Assembly: GCF_010548275.1 (NCBI RefSeq) | Contig: NZ_JAAGLT010000015.1 | Span: 62,001 to 126,000, forward strand | Direction: 5' to 3' | Length of the DNA stretch: 64,000 nucleotides | From: Streptomyces sp. SID12488 | Lineage (GTDB): Bacteria; Actinomycetota; Actinomycetes; Streptomycetales; Streptomycetaceae | Shown: positions 25,203 to 34,720 of the stretch, one piece after another | Position numbering within the stretch: the first letter of the stretch is position 1 | How the letters are laid out: each line of letters begins with the position of its first letter | Notes under the pieces: model-generated | Databases searched by the model: none | What the model was told of the DNA's origin: nothing | The model's input: the letters and a program-made list of their open reading frames with translations, nothing else | Position numbers and translations under genes: made by a program

Positions 25203-26871
25203 TGTTTCCTCCGTTGACAGATTCGACAGTCTTCTTCTTTTTGCGGAGTTCTCCGCGTAGCCACTCTTCAATGAATCGCTGCTTGTAGGTTTCTGCGTCC
25301 CCGTACTTTGATGGGAAGATGCTCGACCTGATCCTAGAATCGTGCGCTTTCCATGTTACAGCTTCCCCGTCATATTTCAATGGTTGATTTTTCCGCTTGC
25401 GAGTGTCATCGATTTTCCTGTGCTCGCTTGAGAATAGTTCCGCGAAGCGCCAGTAGACAAATCCCGAGAAGGGTTCAAATGCGATTTTATCTTGGCGGCT
25501 TTCCGTCCCGTAAGCTTCAAGGTAGATTGAGTCGGATTGTAGATCGGCGCCTTTGCTTTTCGGGTAGGGCTCCAAGTAGACAACTCTTCCAATGCCTGTC
25601 GCAATGATGTTGCGAGTGCATTCATGACAGGGCAGGGTAGTTGTGAACAACGTTGCGCCCTCGACCGCAATTCCCCTTCTGGCGGCGGCGGTGATCGCTA
25701 CCATTTCCGCGTGTGTGGTCCGCGTGTATTCAATAACGTCGAGTAGCTTGCAGCCTCGAAGCTGATTGGCCATCGCCACTGCCAGTTTCCTCGGCGCGAG
25801 AGTCTTCTTGTCCTCTGGGGCTTCCCAGTTGGCCTCCTTCAAGAGCTCAAGAAGGTCGGTCAAAATATCGATCTTGATATGGTCGCTTGGGTCTCTGCCG
25901 AGCTGAAAATCCCTAGCATCGAGTCCGCTTTTCCAGCTTTCTTCATGGTAGGTACCGCCGCCTGCCCTTGGAACCTCGTTTGATCCAACAGCTACAATCT
26001 GTTGGCCAATCATGATGGCGGCCCCGACTCTGCGAGATAGTGCTGCTGAAGTCAATGCAGTCTGATACGCAAGTGCCATGCCTAGTTCATCAAGAGTGGG
26101 GGCGTGAAATGGGTGGCTAAAAATGCATTGAACGAGGCGAGTGATGATCTCGCGCGTTTTCTCGGGTGCGTCTCCTCGAACGAAAACATCGGCTAGTTCT
26201 AGGGTTTCGCCAACTGCAACCCGGTAACGCTTATCGATCTTGCTGCACTGGGCGTCCTTGGATTGTGCCTCGCCAGCGTCGCGATTGATCGCATGGACAG
26301 CAGCCTGCATCGCCTCATCTGCGTTAAGGCTGGACTCCATGAATTTTGCCTGCATCTCCTTGAGGCGCATGGATCTGGGGGCATCGCACGCGATCAGAAA
26401 GAGTCGACTACCATATGTTGCGCGCAGAACTTCTACTTCGTCTGGGCGTACCAACTTATCGAGAAAGAAGGCAGTCTTTACACCCTTGCGTCGTAGATTA
26501 CTGATCCGCTCAATGGCGCTGATGGCAAGAGGACCAGGAATCCTGATGGTATTGCGGTATCTGTCGCCAGCGTCCATCAAGGCCTCGTATCGCTCTGCCA
26601 TGTGCTGGAATTCTTGCTGCCCGCCGAGTTCGTCGCTGATCCTCACAGGCTGGAGGGCGTGACCACATGCGGCAAGCTCGCTCTCCAGATGATGCTGGAG
26701 CACGCGGTAGTCGGCCCCAAGCGTGCAGACCAAGGCGAACACCAACTCCGGAGATGAGGCAATCTCGGCCTGCTCCAGAGGCCGTGAAGATTGAGGAAGC
26801 GTAGGCCGATCCAGGCCTTGATCGGTAGTTTCACGATTTGGAGCGGGCTCAACACCCTCCGGAGTCGTCAT
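25192..26871 (-). CDS. anti-phage dCTP-deaminase-like protein
   Basis: The 559-aa protein starts at the ATG giving MTTPEGVEP. The N-terminal half is a P-loop kinase-like domain (ELVFALVCTLGADY, then helices), in which the Walker A loop looks degenerate. The C-terminal half is a deoxycytidylate deaminase fold with the zinc site THAEM (about residue 385) and PCHEC (about residue 415). This architecture is that of the described anti-phage dCTP deaminases, which deplete dCTP during infection. The surrounding defence genes support that role. An ordinary dCMP deaminase would be about 150-200 aa, so housekeeping use is unlikely. Confidence 0.82.
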   Translation of the reverse strand: MTTPEGVEPAPNRETTDQGLDRPTLPQSSRPLEQAEIASSPELVFALVCTLGADYRVLQHHLESELAACGHALQPVRISDELGGQQEFQHMAERYEALMDAGDRYRNTIRIPGPLAISAIERISNLRRKGVKTAFFLDKLVRPDEVEVLRATYGSRLFLIACDAPRSMRLKEMQAKFMESSLNADEAMQAAVHAINRDAGEAQSKDAQCSKIDKRYRVAVGETLELADVFVRGDAPEKTREIITRLVQCIFSHPFHAPTLDELGMALAYQTALTSAALSRRVGAAIMIGQQIVAVGSNEVPRAGGGTYHEESWKSGLDARDFQLGRDPSDHIKIDILTDLLELLKEANWEAPEDKKTLAPRKLAVAMANQLRGCKLLDVIEYTRTTHAEMVAITAAARRGIAVEGATLFTTTLPCHECTRNIIATGIGRVVYLEPYPKSKGADLQSDSIYLEAYGTESRQDKIAFEPFSGFVYWRFAELFSSEHRKIDDTRKRKNQPLKYDGEAVTWKAHDSRIRSSIFPSKYGDAETYKQRFIEEWLRGELRKKKKTVESVNGGNNES

Positions 26872-27002
26872 GTACGAACCGTACGGCCACAGGCTTCGAG
26901 CGGCCTCTTGGGTAACGCCTACTGGGCGACGAGCTGCCACCGGGCTTGGTGAGAGACCTTGCTGACAGTTCGCCGCTCGCAGCCGCAGAGTCTGATTGCG
27001 AA

Positions 27003-27539
27003 TCAGTCCTGTAGCGAGGCTCGACATATGGCCATGGCTTCCTTGAAGCACTCAAACGCCCTCGAACTGTATGCCCCAACCTGGGCGATGTCCGCGTTGC
27101 CGGGCGACAGCTCTATGAGCCGAAGTTCATGCACGAGGAGGTAGAGAGCCTCCATGAAGTTTCGAGCCGTACGCACGAGCTCGGGCGGCGCTTCGAGCGC
27201 CATGGCGGCTTCGGCTTCCTCGATCTCGTCGTATGCGGCAGAGCACTGCGCGATCAGGGTGCCGAGCTCGCCACTCTCGATGCCGACGAAGCCGATTGTC
27301 TGGTCTCGGTCGAGCGCCTCCTGGAACGGCCCATCGAGTGCGCGGCGAGCTTTGATCAGGAACGCTACGTACACGTCCCGTCGGACCTGGCGGAGCCACT
27401 GCTCGTGACTGCTCTTGGCCTGAGTGTCGGCTTGGTAGCGGGCTGCGCGGAAGGCGATCAGGGCTGCACCCCAAGCGCCGGCGGCCCCAATCACGCCACC
27501 GCCGAGCGCCCCGACGAGTCCTGCGAGTGCTGCGTCCAT
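27003..27539 (-). CDS. hypothetical protein with N-terminal membrane segment
   Basis: The 178-aa protein begins MDAALAGLVG with a Gly/Ala-rich transmembrane helix (residues 5-30). A long helical cytosolic part follows (YQADTQAKSSHEQWLRQVRRDVYVAFL). Its layout is like other membrane-anchored helical proteins in this island. It lies 131 bp upstream of the deaminase gene on the same strand, so co-transcription is possible. Function unknown. Confidence 0.6.
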   Translation of the reverse strand: MDAALAGLVGALGGGVIGAAGAWGAALIAFRAARYQADTQAKSSHEQWLRQVRRDVYVAFLIKARRALDGPFQEALDRDQTIGFVGIESGELGTLIAQCSAAYDEIEEAEAAMALEAPPELVRTARNFMEALYLLVHELRLIELSPGNADIAQVGAYSSRAFECFKEAMAICRASLQD

Positions 27540-27770
27540 GAGGGGAATTGTGGCTGATGGACCGAACTTCGATCATGCCGGGGTCGAACTAAAGTTCTAA
27601 ACAGGTCAGTTTGGTCGTTTCTGGCCGCGCTGGGTGATACGCCTGCTAGCCTCCTGAATCCCGGCCACACCGGTAGGCATGTATGACAACTGCCGTCACT
27701 GCTGTGCACTTTGGGCTCGCAAAAAGCGCCGGGTGATCATAAAATGGGACGTATGTAACCCGGGGGAGCA

Positions 27771-29369
27771 GTGCTCACTAAGATCGTCATCAAGAATTAC
27801 CGGACGTTTCGAGATTTCAATCTCGATTTCGACCCGAAGATGAACATCTTGGTTGGTGACAACGACCGGGGGAAGTCCACCCTGCTTGAAGCGATAGGCC
27901 TGGCCCTGACGGGCCGGATCCGAGGGCGACTCTTGGCACAGGAACTGTCGCCGTACCTGTTCAACAAGGAAGTCGTCGACGAGTACATCGAGGCTTTGCG
28001 TGACGGCCTTGAGGCCAAGCCGCCCGAGATCATCATCGACCTGTTCCTCGACGGCAAGAACGCGCCGCCCACCTTGAAGGGAACGAACAACCTTCTCAAG
28101 AGCGACGAGCCCGGCGTCCGTATCCGGGCATCGCTCAACCCGGACTACGAGGCGGAGTACCGGGAGTTCGTCAACGACCCGTTGCAGGTCCGTCTAGTAC
28201 CGACCGAGTACTACAAGGTCGACTGGCTCGACTTCGCGGGCAACGGCATCACCTTCCATCGCATCCCAGCCACGGCCTCCTTGATCGACGCCACCACCAT
28301 CCACCTCCAGAGCGGTGTCGACTACTACCTCAACGGCATCATTAGCCAAAACCTGGAGGCCAGCGAGCGCGTGGAGCTGGCCCGGGCATATCGGAGCCTC
28401 CGAGAGAACTTCGCCGATGACGACTCCATCGTCAAGATCAATCAGAAGTTGCGCGGTGCTCCGCGGGAAGTCAGCGATCGAGACCTGACGTTGGCTATCG
28501 ACGTCTCCCAGAAGACCAACTGGGAGAGCAACATCGTGCCCCACCTCGACGACTTGCCGTTCCAGTTCGTCGGTAAGGGCGAGCAGAGCACTCTGAAGAT
28601 CCTGCTGGCGCTGAACAAGCAGGTGGACGACGCGCACGTCGTCCTGGTCGAGGAGCCGGAGAACCATCTGTCGTTCCCGAACCTGGGCAAGCTGATCCGC
28701 AAGATCGGCACCAAGTGCGAAGACAAGCAGGTCTTCATCACGACGCACAGCTCCTATGTGCTCAACAAGCTGGGCCTGGAGAACCTCGTTCTGTTGTCCG
28801 CCCGGCAGGGCTTCCGCCTGAGCAGCTTGCCGGCCGACACCCAGGAGTATTTCCGCAAGCTGTCGGGCTACGACACGCTACGCGTCGTCCTGGCCCGCCG
28901 CTCGATCCTCGTTGAGGGCCCCTCTGACGAACTGGTCGTCCAGCGCGCCTACAGCGACGTGCACGGTTGTCTGCCAGCCGAGGACGCCGTTGACGTGGTC
29001 AACATCCGCGGGCTGTCCTTCAAGAGGTTCCTCGACATCGCATCGCTGCTGGAGCAGAACCAAGTCGCGGTTGTCACCGACAACGACGGCAAGGATGCCG
29101 CAGATGTGAAGGCGCGGTACGCCGCCTTCGGCGGGTTCGCCAACATCACGGTGCATGTGGGCGAGGACAAAGACTTCCCAACCCTGGAGCCGCAGCTCCT
29201 GAAGGCGAACGGGCGAGATGCGCTCAACACCATCTTCGGACAGACCTTCGCCACCGACGACGAGCTGCTCGCGTATATGAAGGCGCGCAAGACCAGCGTC
29301 GCGCTGGCCATCTTCGAGGCCGAGGAGGCCATCACCATGCCGGGGTACATCGCCGATGCCGTCGCATGA
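27771..29369 (+). CDS. gajA: Gabija GajA: OLD-family ATPase-Toprim nuclease
   Basis: The 532-aa protein starts at GTG after GGGGGA. The ABC-type ATPase part has Walker A GDNDRGKST (29-37) and Walker B VVLVEEPEN (about 290-300) followed by a His switch (TTHSS). The C-terminal Toprim domain begins LVEGPSDELV (about 380) and has VVTDNDGKD (about 435), the acidic metal site. GajA forms a large complex with GajB and nicks DNA when nucleotides are depleted in infection. The helicase gene overlaps its end by 14 bp. Both active sites are intact. Confidence 0.87.
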   Translation: MLTKIVIKNYRTFRDFNLDFDPKMNILVGDNDRGKSTLLEAIGLALTGRIRGRLLAQELSPYLFNKEVVDEYIEALRDGLEAKPPEIIIDLFLDGKNAPPTLKGTNNLLKSDEPGVRIRASLNPDYEAEYREFVNDPLQVRLVPTEYYKVDWLDFAGNGITFHRIPATASLIDATTIHLQSGVDYYLNGIISQNLEASERVELARAYRSLRENFADDDSIVKINQKLRGAPREVSDRDLTLAIDVSQKTNWESNIVPHLDDLPFQFVGKGEQSTLKILLALNKQVDDAHVVLVEEPENHLSFPNLGKLIRKIGTKCEDKQVFITTHSSYVLNKLGLENLVLLSARQGFRLSSLPADTQEYFRKLSGYDTLRVVLARRSILVEGPSDELVVQRAYSDVHGCLPAEDAVDVVNIRGLSFKRFLDIASLLEQNQVAVVTDNDGKDAADVKARYAAFGGFANITVHVGEDKDFPTLEPQLLKANGRDALNTIFGQTFATDDELLAYMKARKTSVALAIFEAEEAITMPGYIADAVA

Positions 29370-30390
29370 CAACTTGGCCGTCTTGGCCGCGGCCGGCTCG
29401 CGCAAGACGCAGCACATCGTGGACTGCGTGCTCAGCGACCCGAGCCAGCGTGTGCTCGTAACCACGTACACCACCGAGAACATGAATCAGCTGGTCGATC
29501 GGCTGAGTGCCGGTACTGGCCTGCTGCCGAAGCACGTCACGGTCATGACCTGGTTCACGTTCCTGCTCAACGAGTGCGCTCGCCCGTACCAGAGCGCCGT
29601 GCTCGACGAGGTGGGGGTGATGCGTGGGCTGAACTTTGTTGGCGAGCGCAGCAGGTTCATCCCCAAGACAAACGTCAAGCGGTACTACCTCGACACCAAC
29701 GGCGACATGTTCCGTGACGCTGTGGCCGCCTTCGCTTACGAGGCCGATCAGCGGAGCGGTGGCAAGGTCGTAGGCCGGCTGGCCGACATCTACGATCACA
29801 TCTACATCGACGAGGTCCAGGACCTCGCAGGCTACGACCTCGAAATCCTCGACCTGTTGCTGAAATCGTCTGCCCCGGTCACGGTCGTCGGGGACCCGAG
29901 ACAGGCCACATTCGCTACGAACAACGCGACCAAGAATAAGCGGTACAAGGGTAGGGGCATCGCGGACTGGCTGGACGAGCGCAAGGACATCTGCGAGATC
30001 GAGCATCGGCTCGAAAGCTATCGCTGCAACCAGGCCATCTGCGATTTCGCCGACGACCTCTTCCCCGACCTGCCGCGAACGATCTCCAAGAATACCGAGA
30101 TCACCGGTCATGACGGCGTCTCCACGATCACGCCAGCTGAGGTGGCTGCCTACGTCGAGAGGTACGACCCGGTAGTGCTCAGGTGGGACAAGCGGGCCAA
30201 GACCCTGGGGTTCGAAGCCATGAACTTCGGTCAGTCGAAGGGATGCACTTTCGACCGGGTGCTGATCTTCCCGACCCAGCCGATGGTCAAGTACTACCGA
30301 GGTCGCGATCCGGAGCAGGCCGGCGATCGCTCCAAGCTGTATGTCGCGGTGACGCGAGCTAAGTACAGCGTGGCGTTCGTGATCCCGTAG
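29356..30390 (+). CDS. gajB: Gabija GajB: UvrD/PcrA-like helicase
   Basis: The 344-aa protein overlaps the end of gajA by 14 bp. Superfamily 1 helicase motifs are seen in order: motif I AAAGSRKTQ (10-18), motif II YIDEVQDL (about 149-156), motif III VVGDPRQATF (about 174-183) and motif VI YVAVTRAKY (about 329-337). GajB proteins are often near 490 aa, so this is a compact version lacking some inserted subdomains. In Gabija it senses DNA ends from phage replication and activates GajA. Confidence 0.85.
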   Translation: MPSHDNLAVLAAAGSRKTQHIVDCVLSDPSQRVLVTTYTTENMNQLVDRLSAGTGLLPKHVTVMTWFTFLLNECARPYQSAVLDEVGVMRGLNFVGERSRFIPKTNVKRYYLDTNGDMFRDAVAAFAYEADQRSGGKVVGRLADIYDHIYIDEVQDLAGYDLEILDLLLKSSAPVTVVGDPRQATFATNNATKNKRYKGRGIADWLDERKDICEIEHRLESYRCNQAICDFADDLFPDLPRTISKNTEITGHDGVSTITPAEVAAYVERYDPVVLRWDKRAKTLGFEAMNFGQSKGCTFDRVLIFPTQPMVKYYRGRDPEQAGDRSKLYVAVTRAKYSVAFVIP

Positions 30391-30432
30391 CGACCGTGCT
30401 TCGAAGGTAAGGAATGTGGGCACAGTGATCGC

Positions 30433-30948
30433 ATGAATAGTGCAATCGCGTGGAACCTGCTTGCTCTACTCATATCAGTAGCAGCACTCGCAACTTCCGT
30501 AACCATGGCCCGCAGACAGCTCAAGTTGGCTCATGACTCGAACGTGCTGCCAATCATCATTGACGCCTTTCGAGAGACTCGGAGCCTCCCATTTTCTCAG
30601 TCCTTAGAATACGTCCGTGATGAGCTAACGCAAAACTATCCGGCTCTGGATGGATACAGAAACCTTCCAGAGCAAGTTAAGGTCCATATTCGTCGTGTCG
30701 GCCTGTTCTACGATGACATCGGAAAGCTCGTCGCTCATGGGATCGTCGATGAACAGCTCATCTTGGGTGCGTATGGGCGTGCGATCCTTAAGGCTTGGGA
30801 TAAGCTTGCCCCTTATGTCTACGCAGAGAGACAGAAGTTCGGAAACCTGACCATGGTCTACTTCGAGGATCTGGCAAGCCGAGCCAGCTTAACCACCATG
30901 CAAGACGTTCATGGAATGCTCGGGCTACGCAGTCGACCTCCAGCCTAG
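30433..30948 (+). CDS. DUF4760-like membrane-anchored protein
   Basis: The 171-aa protein has an N-terminal membrane helix (AWNLLALLISVAALATSVTMA). A cytosolic helical body follows with RRVGLFYDDIGKLVAHGIVDEQLIL and AWDKLAPYVYAERQ, the pattern of DUF4760 proteins. It starts 42 bp after gajB on the same strand. Proteins of this type occur widely in Streptomyces mobile DNA. A role beside Gabija is only suggested by position. Confidence 0.6.
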   Translation: MNSAIAWNLLALLISVAALATSVTMARRQLKLAHDSNVLPIIIDAFRETRSLPFSQSLEYVRDELTQNYPALDGYRNLPEQVKVHIRRVGLFYDDIGKLVAHGIVDEQLILGAYGRAILKAWDKLAPYVYAERQKFGNLTMVYFEDLASRASLTTMQDVHGMLGLRSRPPA

Positions 30949-31034
30949 AGCGCCCAACCTTAGCTGCTACCGTACTCCTCGGAAACGGCAGCAGAGCTAG
31001 GCTAGGCGTCACGGCGGTGAGGCCGGCAAATAAC

Positions 31035-31394
31035 TTAGTCGTGCTCAAGAAGTACGGCGGCTGCGATCGCGATAACAACCACGACACCCCACAGTTGTCC
31101 GCCGTTTGCCAACAGATCCTTCTCGGTGATACCGACCCGCTTGGCGATTTCCCGAGCCTCTCGAAAGTCCTGTCTCAGGATTGCGTTTTGAAGATTCAGG
31201 TGCTCGTCGGGGTAGCTCTCGAACGAGGACAGGATGGCCCGAAGGTCGTTTACTGCCAGCGTGATCTTGTCGGGGTCGAGGCGATCAGGTAGCCCCATCT
31301 TGATCAGCCGCTGCGCTGACGCCGTCACGCCGTTGGTGTCTTGGGGCATGTCATCAAAGCCAGCAACGAGCTTCATGCCGGTGTTCGTGGGCAT
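31035..31394 (-). CDS. hypothetical tail-anchored protein (119 aa)
   Basis: The ATG at 31394 gives MPTNTGMKLV. The protein has a soluble helical N-terminal part and a single C-terminal hydrophobic segment (GQLWGVVVVIAIAAAVLLEHD), which fits a tail anchor. It is convergent with the DUF4760-like gene. Function unknown. Confidence 0.6.
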   Translation of the reverse strand: MPTNTGMKLVAGFDDMPQDTNGVTASAQRLIKMGLPDRLDPDKITLAVNDLRAILSSFESYPDEHLNLQNAILRQDFREAREIAKRVGITEKDLLANGGQLWGVVVVIAIAAAVLLEHD

Positions 31395-31931
31395 AGCGCC
31401 CCTTCTCTCGTGTAGGCGTCGGTTCGTCTCACCGTGAGCCCGCAGGAAGTGCTTCGCCACTCATATGCGTCATCCAGGTGATCGCGAGGGAGCCGGAGGG
31501 CTCGCTGTCTAACGAGATCTCGTGAGGAAACACCGTGTGGCCTGTCGGGTGAGTGCCGGAAAGCTTGTGGATAAATTGGGGCTGGGCCGCTCGGGGAGAT
31601 CGAGTCGCGGTGGGCTCTGTGTGGGGCCACAATGGAGATATGGCTGGGCCTCGACCGTTCACAGGCACTGTAGTCACGTGCTCTCTCTTGCTGTGGCGAC
31701 GACGGGCTGTTCCAGTGGCACAGGCGACGTCGGTTCAGGTCCCAGGGAGAGCGGCAGGAGCGCTGCCATAACGGCCTCTGCTATATATCGACACGACCGC
31801 TAGAATGCCTACGGAAGCCAAGGTGCTGGGCACTTTCGGTGCTGGTGAGCAGGTCACGCTTGCAGACTCAAACGGATCGAAATTTGCCCACGCAGTGATT
31901 GAGTAGTGTCCCTCTGCGGAGATGATTCATC
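31395..31931. other. intergenic region
   Basis: No supported gene. It precedes the helical-repeat gene and holds its promoter. Short frames on both strands have shuffled composition. Confidence 0.35.
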
Positions 31932-32474
31932 ATGTGTTGCGGCAACGCTTCTAACGAGCAGATGCTTTCGAGCGCCAGGGCGACAGTGGAGAAGTATGTA
32001 GCGGCAGGCGAATTGTTCAAGGAAGCGGTGGCCCGGGCCGTACTCGGGAAGATGCTATCCCGGGAGGGGCAGGGAGATTGCGCCTTCATTGAACTCAGCC
32101 GGGCTGCTCAGATATTCGAGAACCACGGCCCCATTTCTTATGCTGCTCATGCATTCCTCGACTGCGCGCATGAGCTCGCCATCCAGGGCCAGAGACAAGA
32201 GAGCTTGCCCTGGATCGAAAGAGCAATCATAAGCTTCAAAAAGGCAGACGACCGGCCCGGTTTGGCTAAGGCCTGGGCTGCCAAGCTGGAAACTCTTAGC
32301 GACCTAGAGTGCTGGGACGCCGTCGATGAATGTGTGCAAATAGTCACGCGTATGAAAGGCGCAAAAGATAGGCAGGTGCTTAAGTTGCGCCTAGTAGCCT
32401 TTCAATACCTGACTAGGGCGCGAGATTGTGAATACGGTCGCGGTCCGACGACTGCGCCCGATGATGTCCCGTGA
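31932..32474 (+). CDS. TPR-like helical repeat protein (180 aa)
   Basis: The protein shows TPR-like helix pairs (LFKEAVARAVLGKMLSREG, CAFIELSRAAQIFENHG, AHAFLDCAHELAIQGQ, WIERAIISFKKADD). It lacks an N-terminal effector domain and could be a truncated member of a larger family. Lower GC and A/T-ending codons mark it as recently acquired. Function unknown. Confidence 0.55.
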   Translation: MCCGNASNEQMLSSARATVEKYVAAGELFKEAVARAVLGKMLSREGQGDCAFIELSRAAQIFENHGPISYAAHAFLDCAHELAIQGQRQESLPWIERAIISFKKADDRPGLAKAWAAKLETLSDLECWDAVDECVQIVTRMKGAKDRQVLKLRLVAFQYLTRARDCEYGRGPTTAPDDVP

Positions 32475-32699
32475 CGTGGTGTAGCTGATCTTGACTGGGA
32501 AGCGCGCCGATTCCCCTTGCCTTGTGTGCCTCGGCGGCCGGTGAATGCTCCCTGGAAACGGGGCAGGGCATCATGCAACTGTCATTGCCGAACGGTCAGT
32601 TCGACGAAACGTCAGCTCAGGCCAGACCTGCGTGGACGTTGTACGACGCGTATGCCGACCGGTAGCCCGGGACATAGATCGTAGCTACCGATGGCTCGG

Positions 32700-33779
32700 T
32701 CACTTCAGCTGGTATGTGGTCTCAACCGCGGCCACTTTTCCCTCCGGGTCGACTACTACTCGGATCGTCCCTCCGGAGCAGCAAACACCACGCCCGACGG
32801 TGATCTTCTCCGGCTGGATCTCGCCCTCGTCGTTCGCTCGAACGAGACGACGTTCAGCCTTGTCCTTTGACAAGGTTGTCCCCCGCCCTGCGACCAGTTC
32901 CACCCAGACATCGGCGCCCGGCTCGAAGCCTTTGCCGGTCAGTAGGAAGGGCTCGCCGGCGGGACCGAAATGGGGCTCGACTCTGACTGTCGTCAGAGGC
33001 GAGCGCTGAGTGTCGCGGGACAAGGCGGAGGCCGTGGCGCGCGAGGCCGTCGCCTCGGCGGATTCCGACGACTGCCCGGTAGAGCCGGACTTCGGCGTCA
33101 CCGGCGCCCCATCGTCCTTGAACCAGGTCGGCACGTTGACGATCAGGGCCACGATGATCGGGACGAGCATGCCTGTGAGGGCCAGCTTCTCTGCCCGCTT
33201 CCAGGGCTCCCGGGAATCATCCTTCAGCAAGATGTACGTCGTAAATCGACGCCGTGCAACCAGCGTGATCAGCAGTGTAGCTACGGAGCAGCAGACCGCG
33301 CTGACTACCGCGACCCAGCTGAGCATGAGTGAGGTCATCAAGATGGCGGCCACAGCCATAACCGCTTCCAAGGGCAACAGGCACCAGTCGATGATGCGCC
33401 GCGTGTGCTTCGGGAGGGTCCGGTGCAGCCAGGAGGAACTCTTCCTGAGGATGGTCTCGACCTCTTCGCAGAACCCGGCCGGGAAGTGCCGGTCTCCCCC
33501 TCCAGCCTTGATCTTGATCAGGCCATTTTTGATCTCGAACGTAAAGCTCTTGTCTCCAGTCTGAGCATTAATCGTCAGATTATTGACGAAGGCGGGGTGG
33601 CCCGCCGCCTTCATGACACTCTCAAAGGAGGGGTCGTCGTGGTCACCGTCCTCCACCGTGACGGAGAATACTCGTTCTGAAGGTGAGGGGAACTCACGTT
33701 CAACGGCCTCAACGAGAAGCTCCAGCTGATCCTTGCGGATCGGCCGCCCGGGGAACTCGCGCGGCACCTTACGCGCCAT
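32700..33779 (-). CDS. membrane protein with C-terminal IPT/TIG-like domain
   Basis: The 359-aa protein starts at the ATG giving MARKVPREF. It has a cytosolic N-terminal 130 residues (beta-rich, VFSVTVEDGDHDD). Two adjacent membrane helices lie at about 145-190 (LEAVMAVAAILMTSLML, VVSAVCCSVATLLITLV) and a third at about 215-235 (GMLVPIIVALIVNV). The C-terminal domain (VRVEPHFGPAGEPFLLTGKGFEPGADVWVEL) reads like an IPT/TIG fold. Function unknown. Confidence 0.6.
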   Translation of the reverse strand: MARKVPREFPGRPIRKDQLELLVEAVEREFPSPSERVFSVTVEDGDHDDPSFESVMKAAGHPAFVNNLTINAQTGDKSFTFEIKNGLIKIKAGGGDRHFPAGFCEEVETILRKSSSWLHRTLPKHTRRIIDWCLLPLEAVMAVAAILMTSLMLSWVAVVSAVCCSVATLLITLVARRRFTTYILLKDDSREPWKRAEKLALTGMLVPIIVALIVNVPTWFKDDGAPVTPKSGSTGQSSESAEATASRATASALSRDTQRSPLTTVRVEPHFGPAGEPFLLTGKGFEPGADVWVELVAGRGTTLSKDKAERRLVRANDEGEIQPEKITVGRGVCCSGGTIRVVVDPEGKVAAVETTYQLK

Positions 33780-34363
33780 CGAACCTTTGAACCCTTCGCT
33801 CGTATCGCCCGTATTACGGGTTTGAGTGACGAGCACCGGTGGGAGGCTCCCACTGGCGCGAATCAGAACAAAGCACTCTCGGAGGCGCGAGAGGCGGGCC
33901 ACCTTGAGTCCAGTCGAAGATTAGTGCATGGATGTCGACCTGGCGTGCGCGCTTACGTCGTCACCAAGTCGACATATCGAAGTGTCGTGACAGTTTGCAC
34001 CAGGTGCATAAATCCGTGGCCAAAGAAGAATCGTTCAGTCTGTGGTGGATATAGAGCCAAACTGGACGTACCCTGCTGCGCTGCTGGTGGAATTCCCAAC
34101 ATGACGGCACGGAAGTCAACGCGCGCGATCGTCAGTTTCTCTGTCCACGACACGCCGGAGGGTTCGTGTTTCTCTCCCTGAACGAGTTACCCGGGGCGTT
34201 CTGACGCCTGCATGCAACGCCTGGGTGTGCGGTCAACGCTTGTCCGTTCGAGGATTTAGGGGCGCATGCGCTGGCTCGTGTGCCCCATCCGCGGACACCG
34301 TGCCCGTGGGCTGGCTGGCGGCCGGGTATGCCTTTCGGTGTCGCGCGGGGCAAGGTCTAGCGG
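33780..34363. other. intergenic region
   Basis: No supported gene. GC content is lower around 33,950-34,150. The frames seen are short and without ribosome binding sites. Confidence 0.35.
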
Positions 34364-34573
34364 TCATTGGGGGCTGGTCGTGGTGGCTATGCCCAGCATT
34401 CCAAGCAGGGGTGCGGTGGGTACACGCCAAGTCGCCCCGACGCGTAGTACGGGTACCGGGAACTCGCCGCGGCGGACCAACTCGAAGGCCCGCGTGCGCC
34501 CGATGCCCAAGGCGCGGGCGGCGGTGACGAGGTCGATGGCGACCGGCAGTTCCAACAGCTCGGCCTGGCTCAT
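34364..34573 (-). CDS. excisionase-like helix-turn-helix protein (69 aa)
   Basis: The 69-aa protein (MSQAELLELP) has a MerR/excisionase-type winged helix: VTAARALGIGRTRAFELVRRGEFPVPVLRVGATWRVPT. Such small proteins act as recombination directionality factors or DNA-binding regulators. The integrase in this block is of the serine type and sits 7 kb away, so this could be a leftover of another (tyrosine-type) element. That would fit the tRNA fragment at 35,500. It is divergent from the XRE gene. Confidence 0.7.
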   Translation of the reverse strand: MSQAELLELPVAIDLVTAARALGIGRTRAFELVRRGEFPVPVLRVGATWRVPTAPLLGMLGIATTTSPQ

Positions 34574-34613
34574 GCCAGGCCATGCGGCTCACCTCACCTG
34601 CGGTGGTGTGCTC

Positions 34614-34678
34614 TGTTCTAAGAGCAGATGATTCGCCCTAGTTTGTTGCAAGTCAACCGCTCTTGTTCATGAGCAGAT
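34614..34678. promoter_or_regulatory. two operator-like repeats TGTTC-N2/3-GAGCAGAT
   Basis: Copies at 34614-34629 (TGTTCTAAGAGCAGAT) and 34664-34678 (TGTTCATGAGCAGAT) lie in the gap between the divergent excisionase-like and XRE genes. Each is a near-palindrome (TGTTC facing GAGCA). Likely binding sites for one of the two flanking HTH proteins. Confidence 0.5.
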
Positions 34679-34720
34679 CACGACGTACCGTTGAGTCACC
34701 TTCCTCCCAGAGGTGACTCC

